A stretch of DNA of 64,000 nucleotides from Oreocharis arfaki (GCA_013398015.1 VZRR01007845.1:210836-274835); one strand, 5' to 3'; shown: positions 42,701 through 54,960, counted from the first letter of the stretch. Notes: a model not told the origin generated them from the letters alone. Translations and numbers: made by a program.

Positions 42701-45700
42701 GGTATAGATAACAGCAGCATGAAGTCAAAGCTTTAAGTTTCACGTACCTGAGAATTTCAGTGTCTATCCGGAGTATTTGTCCACACTAATCCAACAGCTT
42801 GTTACTGAGTTGTTTATCAAGCTGCTAAAATGAAGGAGCCCAGAAAATTCTAAAGAGGCTATAGAGATAGCCCTGGAAGGACAGCACAGAAAGATACCTC
42901 CAGAGATGATTAAAAGGAAAATAATACAGCAGATGAATGAAGAAGGATTTGCCTCAAAGGAATGAAGTTAGTTTTCACAATATGAAGTTAGTTTTCACTT
43001 TTTCATTAGACAGAAATTAAACTTCAGTGGTTTTGTTAATTGTGGACCAGTAAATTCCTTCACTACTCTGGACTCAGGGACACTCCTAGGACACCACAGC
43101 GCCCAGTCTCTGATCTCCCAGCCAAGTGTGGCTGACAACATCATCTTACGGCTGCAAGAAACGGGGACAGCCATTAAGCAGCTACAGAGGATTCATGTCC
43201 CATTGTGTCCCTTTCCACACTCCATACATCAATAGCAGATGATCAAGTTCCCAGGCTGTTCCAATAACAAACAAGGATCCCCCATCACCCTCAGGAGGCA
43301 GCCCTAAGCCATCTTCACAACTGCCACCGCTGTCTCACGATCTGAGCCCAGTATTTGCTTTTTTAAATCACCATAGATTTTCTTTACACATCATGTCTCT
43401 CACATTCAGAGGGATAATATCAGCTTATCCCATCTCACCACAGCTTATGTACTCTTTCACAGTGTAACACTGATGACAAGATCTTTCTGTTGAACGCAAA
43501 ATTAAAGTAAACTGCTTCTGTGTCTTGGCTCAGGCAAGGCAGCAATGTCAGGTGGAGAAGGGCAAAAACTGCCTCAAGTGATGCCATGAGAGAGCAGGAG
43601 CCCAGGACCAAGCTGATCCCACACGTTACACACAATTCCCAGCAGCTGTGCGTAGGTCTTGCTTTACGTTTCTTTTCAGATATATTTACCTCTATTCTGG
43701 TCATACAGATAAAAATCACTTGTTTGTACTAAATGGGCATAACAAGCTGGCAGGAAAGACCTCAGCTGGAACCCCTGCACAGCTGCAGGCTGCTTGTGCC
43801 AACCTGAGCAACATTGCCCAAAGTAACACCTGAGTAGCACAAATGAAGCACTGAGTGCAGGACCTGAAGCAGAACAGCTCTCTCCATCTCTGCTCAGCCC
43901 ATACATCATCTGCTCAAACACTGCACTAAAAACCCCCCTCCTTCCACTGAGGCTGTGCCACTATGCAGAGATAACAAATGTCAACAAAAATGAACTTTTT
44001 CAGAGAAAAAGGGAAACTTTTCTAGCTTAGCAATGAGGGAAGTTGTGGAGGGCATGGAAGTCAGAGCTCTGCTCCTGATTCATTTTTTTTAACCTTCTGC
44101 TGAAGACTTTCATGTGAACTACAGAAATCGTCATGATTGAAGGAAACTGAATCCAGGTCAATTCCCTTCCCAACTACAAAGCTATCACTCACTCTCACTC
44201 AGTAGCCAAATAAAACTTTTTTTGTTTCTGTCAAAAGAACCATTCTCAAATAAATCTGTCATGCCATTCCCACTGTATAAACCTGAAGAAACAGAGCAAT
44301 CTAGATGACAATCAGGAAAATGGAAGATAAAAAAACCTAGAAACCTCATTCTGAAGAAAATAACTTTAATCATGAAAGGAATCATTCAATATCCAGCAAT
44401 GAAATCCAGTTACCTCAACAAGGCCAAACTACCACTCCTCAGTTTTGCCCACTGCACCCTAACCCCAGTGACATAAATCCTCAGTGGAAGAACCACCAGG
44501 AATATAATTAGAAGGGAGCTAAAGATATTAAAAGCACAAAAAGGTTAATTTTAATAATACTAATAATATACTATCAAGTTGTAGTCAACATAATCAACAA
44601 CATTAAGTCTTCAGTAGATTGTCCTTAAAATATCTGCACCTCCAGTATTGCTTGAAGATTTACAGCAAATTAAGTCTTCTTCTTCTTCTATAGTTGAAAT
44701 AACTATATTAAAGTTTCTTTAGTGCACTCATCCCTAAGCATGGCAGAACACGAAAGCTAAATTCCAATTAATCTGCACTGACATGTAGCCATCTAGAATG
44801 ACTTGAGAAGTCACAGCCTAAAGAGAAAAAATAATGGGATTAATCCTGCCTGTCTTACATATGCAAGGAGTTGCTTCCATTGCAATTAGCTACATTGGGA
44901 CAGCAGATCTGTCTGCTTGCACAGAAACAGGGAATACAGAGCCCTCTGCAGTGGAGCAAGAGCTGAGTGTTCCCAGGGCTGCTGCCTGGTGCTCATTTGT
45001 TTCTCAGTAGAATAAATACGCTGCAGTGAGTGATAAACATGCCTAATTGCTTTTGAGCTTGAGGGAAATAAGCTGGGGGGATTTAGCCATTAATTATTCC
45101 CAAAAGGAAAGTAACTCAGGAGTAAGAAACATGGTGGAGTGGCCATTTGAATCCTATTGAGCTGACTTTACAGAACCCAGCTAGGGTTAGTTAGCCAGGC
45201 TGCAAAAGACAGAAGACATTCTTCTTTGTTTGAGATCGAGAAAAAAGGGTAGATAAGAAACACAACATTTACTTACTCAAACCTTTCCCAGGCTAAAATT
45301 AAGAATGTGGGTTGACCTAGTTCCCAAGCTCAAAATATGCAGTTTCTGAAAGCAAATCATTTCGCCCTAACACCTGAGACAGGCACTGAGTGAATCCCAC
45401 ACTGGAGACCTCTCTGTCCCCCAGCTGACCACAGAGGGTGATCAGATATCCAACTGTGGGATAGCTAATATTAGCTCAAGTAAATCCACACAGCAAATCA
45501 TTCTAAGCAGCAGAATGAAAGAGAATGTAAACGACTCTTCTCTCACAAATCTTCCCAAGTAAGTCCACACAGTGCCTGATACTCCACTGATAAAAACAGA
45601 TGCAGCAGCTTGCAAGGATGGACAACCAAAATCCTAGCTGGACACAGATGACTTAGTAGCCATCCATCGACCTCAACTAAGAATTCAGCTAGTCCAGAAA

Positions 45701-47972
45701 TGAACTGTGTGTTACAACTTCAGTTTAGATCTAGTCTATGTCTTAACTGTTTAGTAATTCTGTTAAGGTCCAAGGGGTTGAGAGGAAGAATGGAGCGGGG
45801 GCAAGGAAGCAAGCTCATGACATAGATTTCATAGCCTATAATCTTTTAAGATAATTCTGGAACACAAACATCATCTGATTAAAACTAGGAAGGCTGAAAA
45901 ACACTAAAATGACATTGCATAATATGACAGGATGATGTGCAGAGGTGTTTTGAGTGATATGGGTTTAATCATAGCTTAGCTTTTCAAGGAAAATGAAACT
46001 ATGAACTACAGTGGCCTAAAGTGCGGCTACGGGAACCAATACATTTCTCCCTTTTTGCTAGACTTTTTCACATTGTCACTGATACAACCTAAGTATCAGA
46101 TTAAGAGCAGCCTGCCCACTCACCTGATTTTCCAACTGCACATATGACTTAGGGCAAGTTTTTGGTGTCAGAGCCAATGCACGATGCATTAATAAGATGA
46201 AGGATATGTTGTGATCTGTCTGAGGCACTCTTCTATTGATTTTAATAAAGTGAGAGTGTTTGGGGTTTTTTGAGCCAGTTTGGTGCTTGGGAACTCAACA
46301 GAACACAGTTTCTTATCTCATTTGATGCTCATTAACCTCAGCCCTCTAAAGCATTCTTTCTGGGAATAAGGCTCAGTGCTACCACACAGTCCATGTGCCA
46401 CACACCTTTGTCAGGCATGGAAAGGGCAGCATTTCACATCAGCTATCCATCTGAGCTTTTACTCAGTTTCTTCCACACACATAAGCACATACACACAATT
46501 AACCTCAAAAAAGACACCATCCTGTTGGCAAACTCAAAAGGAGGCGGGAACTAAAAGTTTCTCTCAGTGGGCTGCCTGCTAGCATGGAGCATGTGCCGCC
46601 TACCGAACACTTGGGCTGGGGGGAGGAGAATCTCCTTGGTACAGAAGGCTGGGGAGCATTCAGATGTAATTAACATCACAATCCCGCAACACACTGCCAC
46701 AGAAAATCCTGCAGGTCGTCATCATTGCAAAAAGGTAAGGTCATTTGACCAAAACTATCTTGTGAGCTGTGTCTGGCCACAAGCCAAGAATTCAGGATTC
46801 CCAGGCTTCAGACAGCTCAAGTTTCAGCATCGAGCTTTAGCTCCACAAGATTCTTCTTCCTGTGGCCCGGGATTTCCCTGTCCATACCGTTCTTCCCAAA
46901 CACAAGGCATGCAGGCTTTGATTCCCTCTGAACCCCTCTTATCTGGAAATCTCTTTTCAGTCTGATACTTTTCTTGCCATGAAAATGTCTTTTTAAAAAT
47001 ACGTACTTTAAAAGGGGTTTTATATGAAGGCATGTCTTATTTCCAGGGCACTTGATAAAATATTACAAGATTGCAATTTATATGCTAAAGGAATTCCCAG
47101 ATGGCATCTAATCAAACAATTCAATCAGAAAGCAAATTAAAATGAAATATTAGTGCAACCCCGTGTGTAAAATGCAGCAGCGAAAGCTCTCTGGCATTTG
47201 CAGGATATCCTATGGAATGCAATTCTATTACCCGTGCTAATTTCATGCCTGTTCAGCATTGCAGAACATCGGAGCTATTGAGACCTCTCTCCAACACAAA
47301 AAAGAAGTCCTAGGAAAAGTTTAACAGCAAACTATAGATAACCCTTATAACCATGTCTAGAACCATTACAGCAGCTGGTTTACTCAATTTCTGGCAAGAA
47401 CTGTCAAACATACAACTTCTTAAAGCTGACCTTCAAGTTCAAATCAAACCCAGACAAGCTTGGGATATTTCTTTCAGTAACTTCAGTTGAGTTTTGCATC
47501 ACAACCCAGAATTCACAGCATCTCACAATTCTAAGCAAAATCTGATTAAAGTAACATCCTATTCTGCAGTATCTGCCACAGGAATTCCTGTGAGAACCGC
47601 AGTTATAATTATTTGGCAAATAAAAGTACAGAAAATCTACTTTGAGCTAAGGATCTGTGATTTTTATTTTATTTATTTATCTTTAAGACTAAGTAGTTTC
47701 AATAAGGCATGAGAAGCTTGTAAAGCTTTATTTTTTACCCCCTAATATTTTAGTACTTATCACCAAACTGTTCACTTAGTTAATTTTGAAAGACCCTCTT
47801 CAACTTTAAAATGAGCACTATTTAAGAAAAAAAACCATCTGGTTTGGCTTATGGATAGTCACCAAAAAAACAAAAGCTTATGCTCTAATCCATGGTATGC
47901 TCTCCCCCTGATTTAAGTGTACCTTTTCTCTGCTACTCTGAGAACTACTGACCAAAGGCACCAATGTGGTCA
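39799..47972. other. Intronic, no gene seen
   Basis: AT-rich intron between the solo LTR and the minisatellite. There are no recognisable exons. The largest plus-strand frames (41894-42307 and 46567-46965) have no domain or conserved motif. Non-repetitive stretches at about 45000-45200 and 47040-47310 resemble conserved non-coding elements in texture only. Confidence 0.6.
42962..42998. repeat. 20-bp tandem duplication
   Basis: ATGAAGTTAGTTTTCAC is repeated with a 20-base period (1.85 copies). A small local slippage duplication. Confidence 0.9.
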
Positions 47973-48052
47973 GTTTCCTTGAAAACAGTTGTTAGTTTCC
48001 TTGAAAACAGTTGTTAGTTTCCTTGAAAACAGTTGTTAGTTTCTTTGAAAAT
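47973..48052. repeat. 22-bp minisatellite, about 3.6 copies
   Basis: The unit GTTTCCTTGAAAACAGTTGTTA is repeated exactly three times (47973-47994, 47995-48016, 48017-48038), followed by a partial diverged copy (GTTTCTTTGAAAATAAAC). The perfect identity suggests recent expansion, so it may vary in length between individuals. Confidence 0.95.
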
Positions 48053-49212
48053 AAACAAGGCTATTTGAGTCTCACACCAACAAACCTGAAGGAGTTATGC
48101 TCCAGCCTCATAAGGAAAGTCAATTAACTTTATGTATCTCATGCTTAGCCAGAGCCTTTTGAAAAATCCCTGCCTTCATGTATGCTTCCACAGTGCACTC
48201 CACTGGCACATAGACAAGAATACATTTCCTTTAAAAATCCATTTCAGGAACCAAGAAAAACTTAAGGTCTGCATGACAGAACTTAAAACTTGAAGAAGCT
48301 GCTATAACCCATTTTCCAGGGAAGAAAGGGGAAAAAACATTTTAAAAAGCAGAATTTTACTCTTTTGAGCAAGATGACAAGACTACCTGAGAAAGGAGTG
48401 CATATACAAAATGAATGATGATATGCCATATTTAAAAAGATATTAACACAAGTCAAAGCAAAGTAGCCGGGCTTTAATAGCACTACGAAGTTACGTGTAT
48501 TGACCAGCAGGGAAGCCCAACTCATATCGGATTACCCACCCTGCACGCTCCACTGGCTTCATATTCCCAGAAGACCAGTTGGTCAAGGCTGCCTGGAAGT
48601 GAGCAAGATTTTTTGCACTGGTGACAGGTATCCTTCCCCACATGGTCTACTCTTCTTTTTCAGATTTAGGAGAGACTAGAACTGGGGTTTGAGCATTCAG
48701 TGCAGGTTATGCAGAAGCAGAGAAAAATGGTCCCTCGAGATTTTGTACAGGCTCTCACCCTCCCTCCAGCCTCCTTACCATCCAATTAACTCGGCAGGCT
48801 GCGAGAGTGACACTACGATGCCATGCAGATGATGAAAATATAAAGGAAGACACTAAATATCCCCCAGTAAAGCAAAAGTCATGTAAAATCCCAAACTCAC
48901 AGGAAATAATCTTATTCTCTCCCACTGCTTGCCCACTTCAACCCTTTTCCCAGAGCACCCATTAAAAGGAGATCAAATTAAAAGGCATTACACAAAGAGA
49001 TTGCCCCAGTTATAATCCCAAGAGGCTCCTAGCACTACAGCAGCACTAAGGAAAAACCTTCATCACCCCAAGAAACACAGAGACTCAGCACGGATTAGCA
49101 GAGTCAGGCTTAAAGGGGAACGAGAACAAGAATTCCACTCGCAGCAACCCATTTTGAAAAATAACAAATAGAAATTTTTTTTTTTTTAAAGACGGTAACA
49201 GCAAGATGAGAA

Positions 49213-49560
49213 GCGGGTCTTGGCGCCGAGCCCTCCCCGCGCACCCCTACCTGAGGAAGGCAGAGGCAGGCAGGGAGCTGAGGTTTATTCCAGCCCCAGG
49301 CCGGGCCCCGCGGGCGGGGGCGACTCCCGCAGGTCCCGCCGCCCCCGCCGCTGCCCGGCCGGGCTCCGGGAGGGCTCCCCCGGCGATGCCGCACGCCCCG
49401 CGCAGCCCCGGCTCTTCCGGGCTGCCGACGGCTCAGCCGATCGCGACACACGCGACACACGCGACACACGCACACACGGCCGGCACAGCGGGAGGGGATG
49501 GAGGCTGCACACGGCGAGCGGCGGGCGGGGAAGGGAGAGGAGGGCGAGCAAGCGGGGGTG
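49213..49560 (-). promoter_or_regulatory. GALNT18: CpG-rich block at the start of GALNT18 intron 1
   Basis: This is the second GC-rich, CpG-dense block of the GALNT18 island, just inside intron 1. It contains a GC box (GGGCGGGGG at 49312-49320) and a 9-bp tandem repeat. It is separated from the upstream block by exon 1 and proximal 5' UTR, which are much poorer in CpG. It probably belongs to the same promoter region and could hold intronic promoter-proximal elements. Confidence 0.65.
49442..49468. repeat. 9-bp tandem repeat (CGCGACACA)x3
   Basis: Three exact copies of CGCGACACA, followed by a degenerate CGCACACAC tail, inside the CpG-rich block downstream of GALNT18 exon 1. Each unit carries two CpG sites. 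Confidence 0.9.
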
Positions 49561-49567
49561 AGGTGGT

Positions 49568-49569
49568 AC
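49568..49569 (-). other. GALNT18: Splice donor of GALNT18 exon 1
   Basis: On the minus strand the exon/intron junction reads CAAG/GTACCA. The conserved coding sequence stops exactly here: downstream codons (TTSPPL and on) no longer resemble GALNT18. The split codon begins with G, fitting the Glu/Gly-type junction expected after HIQ. Confidence 0.9.
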
Positions 49570-49804
49570 CTTGGATGTGCTGCTTGATGACATTTTCCAA
49601 ATGGTCCAGCCTTTCTATAATCCTTAAAGTGTCCCCTTTGTCTTCTTCTAACTTTTTTTCTGAGATCGGCTCCTGCACTTTCACATAAACACTGGCAATG
49701 TAGTTGGTGACCCAGCCCACGTACAGCAGGCAGACGATGTTAGTCATTCCACTCAAAATCACGCAAGTGGACACTAAAGTTTTGGTTTTCCTGGTGCACA
49801 CCAT
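49570..49804 (-). CDS. GALNT18: GALNT18 coding exon 1 (polypeptide GalNAc-transferase-like 18, N-terminus)
   Basis: This exon encodes the first 78 residues of GALNT18 plus one nucleotide of codon 79. The family comprises Golgi type II membrane glycosyltransferases that transfer GalNAc from UDP-GalNAc to Ser/Thr; GALNT18 belongs to the divergent Y-type subgroup, whose own catalytic activity is weak or debated. The translation starts MVCTRKTKTL, followed by a hydrophobic signal-anchor at about residues 10-37, then a charged stem (EEDKGD) and a likely coiled segment ending NVIKQHIQ. From memory it is nearly identical to the mammalian N-terminus and has the same 78-residue length. The ATG has A at -3 and G at +4 (strong Kozak context). 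The upstream frame is open for 106 codons but contains no ATG, so I start at 49804. The exon ends CAAG/GTACCA, a phase-1 donor. The catalytic and lectin domains lie in exons outside the window. Confidence 0.95.
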
Positions 49805-50044
49805 CCTGAGATCCCTCCATATAGCTCCAAAAATCCTGTGATGCAGAAAACAAAAATAATCTGCGATGAAAAGAAATCCTTTCCCCCGTTTCCCCGAAAC
49901 GGAGACCACTCCGAAGTCAGTAAATTTCCATGCAAAAAGTTCTCTAATCCACAGAATAAAAAATACTTGTCGCCTACCTAGAAGGAGAGGTGGGGGCTGG
50001 GAGGGCTGATAATTAGAATCCTGGCTTTGAGTACATGAAAATAG

Positions 50045-50790
50045 CTGAAACTTTGCGATGGCAGTGCCGACAGCAGACAGCGAGGCGTGCCAGCCGCCCG
50101 GCTGCCCGCTGCCTTCAGGCACCGCCCCCCGCCCCGGGCATCACGGACGCCGGCAACCCAGTGCCCGAGCGTGGCAAACTTTCTTCCCTCCGACGCCGCT
50201 TCCCATCGCAACCGGCCGCGGCTCCAGCCTCAGCCCTCGGGAGCAGCCTGCCGGGGAGCGGGACTCGCCCCCCGCCGACTGACAGCGCCCGGCTCCAATG
50301 GGGAGCGGCGCTGGCGCGGGGGCCGCTCCCAGCGCCGGGGCCGGCGGGGCGGGGATGCGGCGGGACCCACCTGCTCCTCGCTCGCACACGGAGCGGCGCC
50401 GGGGCCCCACCGCCTCGCTGCCGCCGGGGCGGGGGCCGGGCCGGCTCCTCCTACCCTCCCTCCCTGCCGTTCCCGAGGCTGGATGCGAAGGATCTCCCGC
50501 CTGGAGAGGCAGAGGCGGCAGCCGCTGGCTGCCGTTCGCTGTGCGGCGGGGCTGGAAGAGCAGCGGTGTCGCCGCTCACACCCAGAGGCGTCCATTTGCT
50601 TGAGGGGTGAAACTGGAGCCGTGCCTCGGGCTCAGCGGAGCTCTGCTCTCAGCGACCACCCACTACTGCGATGTGTTTGGCTTTGAGCCTCTTGGCGTGC
50701 CCGCTCCCGCCGAGGCTGGACTGGGAATACCGAATGGTTGCTCGCATCCACACCGGCGAGCCTCGTATCCATCCGTTCGTCGCTTCCCCC
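50045..50790 (-). promoter_or_regulatory. GALNT18: CpG island with GALNT18 promoter and 5' UTR (upstream block)
   Basis: GC content and CpG density rise sharply over the flanks, beginning about 240 bases upstream of the GALNT18 ATG. Visible elements include GC boxes (GGGGCGGGG at 50346-50354 and GGGGCGGGGG at 50426-50435, plus strand as written) and a CCAAT motif at 50295-50299 (inverted relative to GALNT18). No convincing TATA box is visible, as usual for CpG-island promoters. The transcription start cannot be fixed from sequence alone. Long open frames on both strands here (up to 199 codons) reflect the scarcity of stop codons in GC-rich DNA. Confidence 0.75.
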
Positions 50791-53700
50791 ATCTCCACAG
50801 GGATACGCTTTATCCGAGAACATCCAGAATTAGCTTCAGTATCAGGGGCAGGATCAGTAACTCCCAGTTTAGTTCAGGATACCCATGCTGCTTTCCTCTC
50901 TTCACTTCCTATTTTACGTTACTTTTGAAAACGCATTAAAAAGGCGAATTCCTCTCAATATGAAATCTCACTGATTAGAGAGAAGGCACATGATGAATCT
51001 TGTCCATTCCTATTAAATAGGGACTTTTGTACTGTAGGAGATCATTTTCTTTTGATAGTCTCAAGACAGAAATGTCACTAGCATATCCAATATTAGAAAC
51101 AATGAGGCACGTGCTAATTAACATTCCAAAATTATTTTAAATACTTATGCAATGAAAGCGAGAGTATCAAATGTTGTGGATTGACTGCACTCTGTAGTCA
51201 CGCTCCAGAACTGATCGCGCCACCAGGGTTTGCCCGCGTGCAGAAAGCCCAGCAGGTACCAGGATTTACTACTCTGAAGCATAAACATGTGAATGTTCAA
51301 ACCTCTCAACAGCTCGAATGTACACTGCAATATCTTAAGAGACCTAAAAGCAGATTATTTGTCTTAGGGCTTGGGGTTGTTATTTTTAAACTAATTGCAA
51401 GCAAGACGCAGTATTCAAAAGAGAAGGCAGGCAACTGTCCTGCCAAAAGGCAGAACGACTCCTTCCTTTCCATCAGTTGGTACTCCATAGAAACAGTAAA
51501 AATGACAAATACTCAGACACATACAAACCAGCACCAATAGAAGCTGCAGTCAACTCTGCCAATAAAGCTGAAAAAACAAACTGCCCCCTCAGTCTTCTGA
51601 GCCTCTCTGAAAACTAACTGAAATTTTGGCCAGTTTAAAAGTACTTTCCCAGTGGTAACACTAGCAAAGGTGAGCCCAAGAGACCTCGCTTGGAAATGAG
51701 AATATATAACACAAGGTATTTGAATGAGAAAACAATATTTACATTTTAAGAAAAAATATTTTCAATAATACAGGGAAGTTTGCTGGACAGAAGCAGTCAA
51801 TGAACAAGTTCAGGCTCTGTAAAAGACAAAACACTGACAGAATATACTGGAACAGTTCCACCCTGTAAGTCAGTTAATCCACTTGGTCTGCAATGAATGT
51901 TTGGCTACACCATCATTTATTTTCCTATTTCCTATCTTTGTGTAACACTTCAGTGTTACAGCTTTGCTTCTGGTAGCAATTGAGAGCAGGAAGTGCTATG
52001 GCTTAAGTCTTTAATAATAGTGTTATCTAGACTTCCTTTAATCTTTGTAAACCCCGCCTGCAGTCACAAAATACGAATTCTTCAGCAATTTAGGCAGAAT
52101 CCAGGACTTAGCCTGGGACTTCTCAGTTCAAAGCACAATTTATCTGAAATCAGTGCAGGTAAGGGATGAGTAACAAGCATTAATAAGTCATATTTTCCAC
52201 ATAAATTCATAAAGTACTAAGGGCTAACTGCTTTTATAAATAAGTATGAACAGTTCTTGTTACTAATGACTGTAAGCACATCCATAAGTGACACAAGCAT
52301 TTGGAAAAAGATGGATAATGTGTCTCACAGGCTTAATAGGTTGCTTATAACAGCATGTAATTGATTAACCTACAGTAACTATTAATAGTTCATTAGCCTT
52401 TTGTTCCCATCAGCTCTCTGATCATGTTTAAAATATATTTTCATTTATAACCACAGTCTCATACTACCAAAGCTGCACTCCTGTCTCCTCTCTTGAGCCT
52501 TGATTTTACTGAAGCTACTCTTAAAACTGACTTCACAGCAAAACCTCCAGATGCTTTGATACACAAAAAATGCGCTTGCTTTCATGTCTCTGGTAATAAT
52601 ATTTTAGATAGGTCTCTTTAAAAATCTTCTTTTATGTGTTTATACAAAGTTGGAGGTATCCAAGTATATGCCATTTAGAAATTGGTTTGTTTTGTCATTT
52701 TGATTTATTGTTTAGTATTACAATCCAGATGAGACCCCTTCGTGCAACCTATTACATAAATACATAAGCAGTCCACTTTTATAATTTAATGGGAACAAAA
52801 ACAGGAGAAGCAACAATAGGAGAATAGAAATGCTGCCAGCCTCACATTATAGTCAGGGAGAAAATTAGGTGGTAAAACCCCTAAATGTTTGGTTTTTGAG
52901 CATTTAAATTATAGAGGAGCACAAGGTCTATTAAATATTTTCTCTTAAATCAAAGTGGTGTTGTCTGCTTCAGGTGTTTAAGCTTGAGGCAGTACAATCT
53001 ACAGTGCAGGTTATTAAAGTATGTGTCTTGATTTTATCCTTGTCCTGATACTGCAGTGCTATGTCATGCTATGCAAATTATTTGATGTAATTATTTCACA
53101 TTTCTTAAAACATACATGTATTACAGGCTTTAATGTGGATTTCCCCCAACTACACTGCCCTAAAAGGGCACCATTTCAAACAGTGCTGAGGAATCCCACA
53201 ATCCAGTAAATAATGCAAGATAAGAGGCAGCTGTATAGTGACCTGTAAGTAATTCAGTTAGTATTTCTTACTTATCATTACAGCTCACGGAAGGGAAATG
53301 TTTAAGAACTATATTTTTATTGCTGAATTTTGATGCAGGTTAAAACGCTTTAACATGTAAGATGTTCCTTGAAACATCAGAACCAAAAATACTTGTCCAA
53401 TTTTATGAGAACAGGTTTCTCACACCTCATTAGAAATCCGTGGAAAAGCTTAACTTTTTAACTTTATTTTTATCACATTCTATTCAGATTCTTAGGTGAA
53501 ATCCTATTAGTTTGTGGAGATATAATCTTCATTATTATCTAGTCTGAGGAGATTTTCTTCTATTATTTCTTCCCTCTCACCCATGATTATCACATCTTTT
53601 GTTTGGAAAGGTGATAAAAAATTCCAAAGGCACTCACTAAGCAACATGGCATTTTACATTGTGGAGAGAGATGACTAAATAAATTTAGGAAAGTCTGAAT

Positions 53701-54571
53701 TACTCTGAGATGGTAATTTTTTTGGAAGCTCTCATGTCTGAGCCTGCACACACAAATCAAGACCTGTAAATCTCAAGCAGACATTACCCCTTCTGCAGAT
53801 GAGCTCTTCCCACAGTTCAAATTATGAAACTGGGGGTTTAGCTCCTCAAAAGAGGCAGCTTTCTCTATCTTGAAGATAAAGGTCAGGTGTTCAGTCCCCA
53901 GGGCAGTGATCTGATGAACTTTGGTATCTATTGTCCCTAGTCATCACTCTCACTAATTTTAAACCAATCTTAAACTTCTATTAAATCATAAAAAGACATA
54001 TGCAGGAGTTGCAGAGATGCCTTTGCATTTTCTGGAGCTGGGTTTTGGATTTTGGTAAGGGATTTGGTAAGTGGATGTTGTAAGAGAATGAATATGAACT
54101 GAATGCAAAACAAAAAAAAAAAGGAACGAAAATCAGAAAAAAGCTGAATTAATGGAAAGTAGGATGGAGGAAGACAAGAGAAAAATAAATACTGTTTCCT
54201 GTTACACTGGGACACATTCTCATCATCCTTATTCCTCTGGCATTTTCTCTTTGTCTTACTCTCTCTTGCCTTCTTTGGGTCCATATCCGCTCTGTCCTTT
54301 AGTATTATACTCTGTCATCTTTCCCATCCCTCATTTAAAAATCACCACTTTGGAGTTGGCACTGGTTCTGTTACACATCACCCGTTGTGGCATTTTTAGC
54401 AATTTTTAGCAAGGACTCCTCATTTTTCATTGTTTGGCAAAGACTGCTCACCAAAGCACCGACTACAGCGAAATTCAGCTTCCCATGGCCAGTGCAGCCT
54501 CCCAAGGAGGAGAGCTAATGTGGTGTCTAACACCACAGACATCCAAGGGCATTCACGTAACTAACATCCAT
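50791..54571. other. Intergenic DNA upstream of GALNT18
   Basis: GC falls back to background immediately after the CpG island. I see no coding exon or transposon. A perfect 9-bp-arm inverted repeat lies at 51941-51960 (TGTAACACT-TC-AGTGTTACA). Confidence 0.6.
51941..51960. repeat. Perfect 20-bp inverted repeat
   Basis: TGTAACACT and AGTGTTACA are exact reverse complements separated by TC. This could be a dimeric factor site or a chance palindrome. Confidence 0.8.
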
Positions 54572-54960
54572 GAATCATAGAAGCATTGGGGTTGGAAAAG
54601 ACCTCCAAGATCATTCATTCCAGCCTTGGACTTAACAGCACCATATCAACTAGGCCGTAGCACTGCCACGTCCAGTTCTTTCTTGAACACCTGCAGGGAT
54701 AGGGATTCCATCACCTCCCTGGGCAGCCCCTTCCAATGTCTAATCACCCTCTCTGTGAAGAAATTCCTCCTGATGTCCAACCTGACAACCTGTCCTCAAG
54801 CTGCCCTGGCACAGCTTGAGGCCGTGTCCTCTCATCCTGTCACTCATTGCCTGGGAGGAGCGACCGACTCCTACCTGGATACACCCTCCTTTCAGGGAGT
54901 TGTGGAGTGATAAGGTCACCCCTGAGCCTCCTTTCCTCCAGACTAAAGAGTGCACCTGTC
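54572..54960 (-). mobile_element. CR1 LINE 3' fragment, reverse orientation
   Basis: Begins GAATCATAGAAGCATTGGGG-TTGGAAAAGACCTCCAAGATCA, the complement of a CR1 3' end, and continues through typical CR1 phrases (TCACCTCCCTGGGCAGCCCC, TTCCAATGTCTAATCACCCT, AAGAAATTCCTCCTGATGTC, AACCTGACAACC). It ends near the CCTCCTTTCCTCCAGACT segment. It is 5'-truncated, and frames within it are not host genes. Confidence 0.95.

Larger units (their letters stand above)
1..49569 (-). other. GALNT18: GALNT18 intron 1 (5' portion, at least 49.5 kb)
   Basis: This stretch follows the exon 1 donor in the direction of transcription. I looked for a minus-strand reading frame resembling the next GALNT18 exon (the region leading into the catalytic domain, with its YYGYN-like and FVNEALS-like stretches) and found none, so the acceptor probably lies beyond base 1. 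The intron is about 40% GC, with few recognisable repeats: one CR1 fragment, one solo LTR, microsatellites and small tandem duplications. Many open frames of 60-190 codons occur on both strands, but none shows a recognisable domain or splice architecture, so I call no nested protein gene. A first intron of this size fits the large GALNT18 locus of other vertebrates. Confidence 0.8.

Noticed and set aside
49433..50122. 229-codon minus-strand open frame taken as one protein
   Set aside because: Only residues 107-184 of the frame match GALNT18. The upstream part has no ATG start and is 5' leader, and the downstream part is intron read-through past the donor.
50035..50686. Plus-strand open frames of 191 and 199 codons in the CpG island
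   Set aside because: They are Ala/Gly/Pro/Arg-rich, overlap each other and the promoter, and show no domain; they are compositional artefacts.
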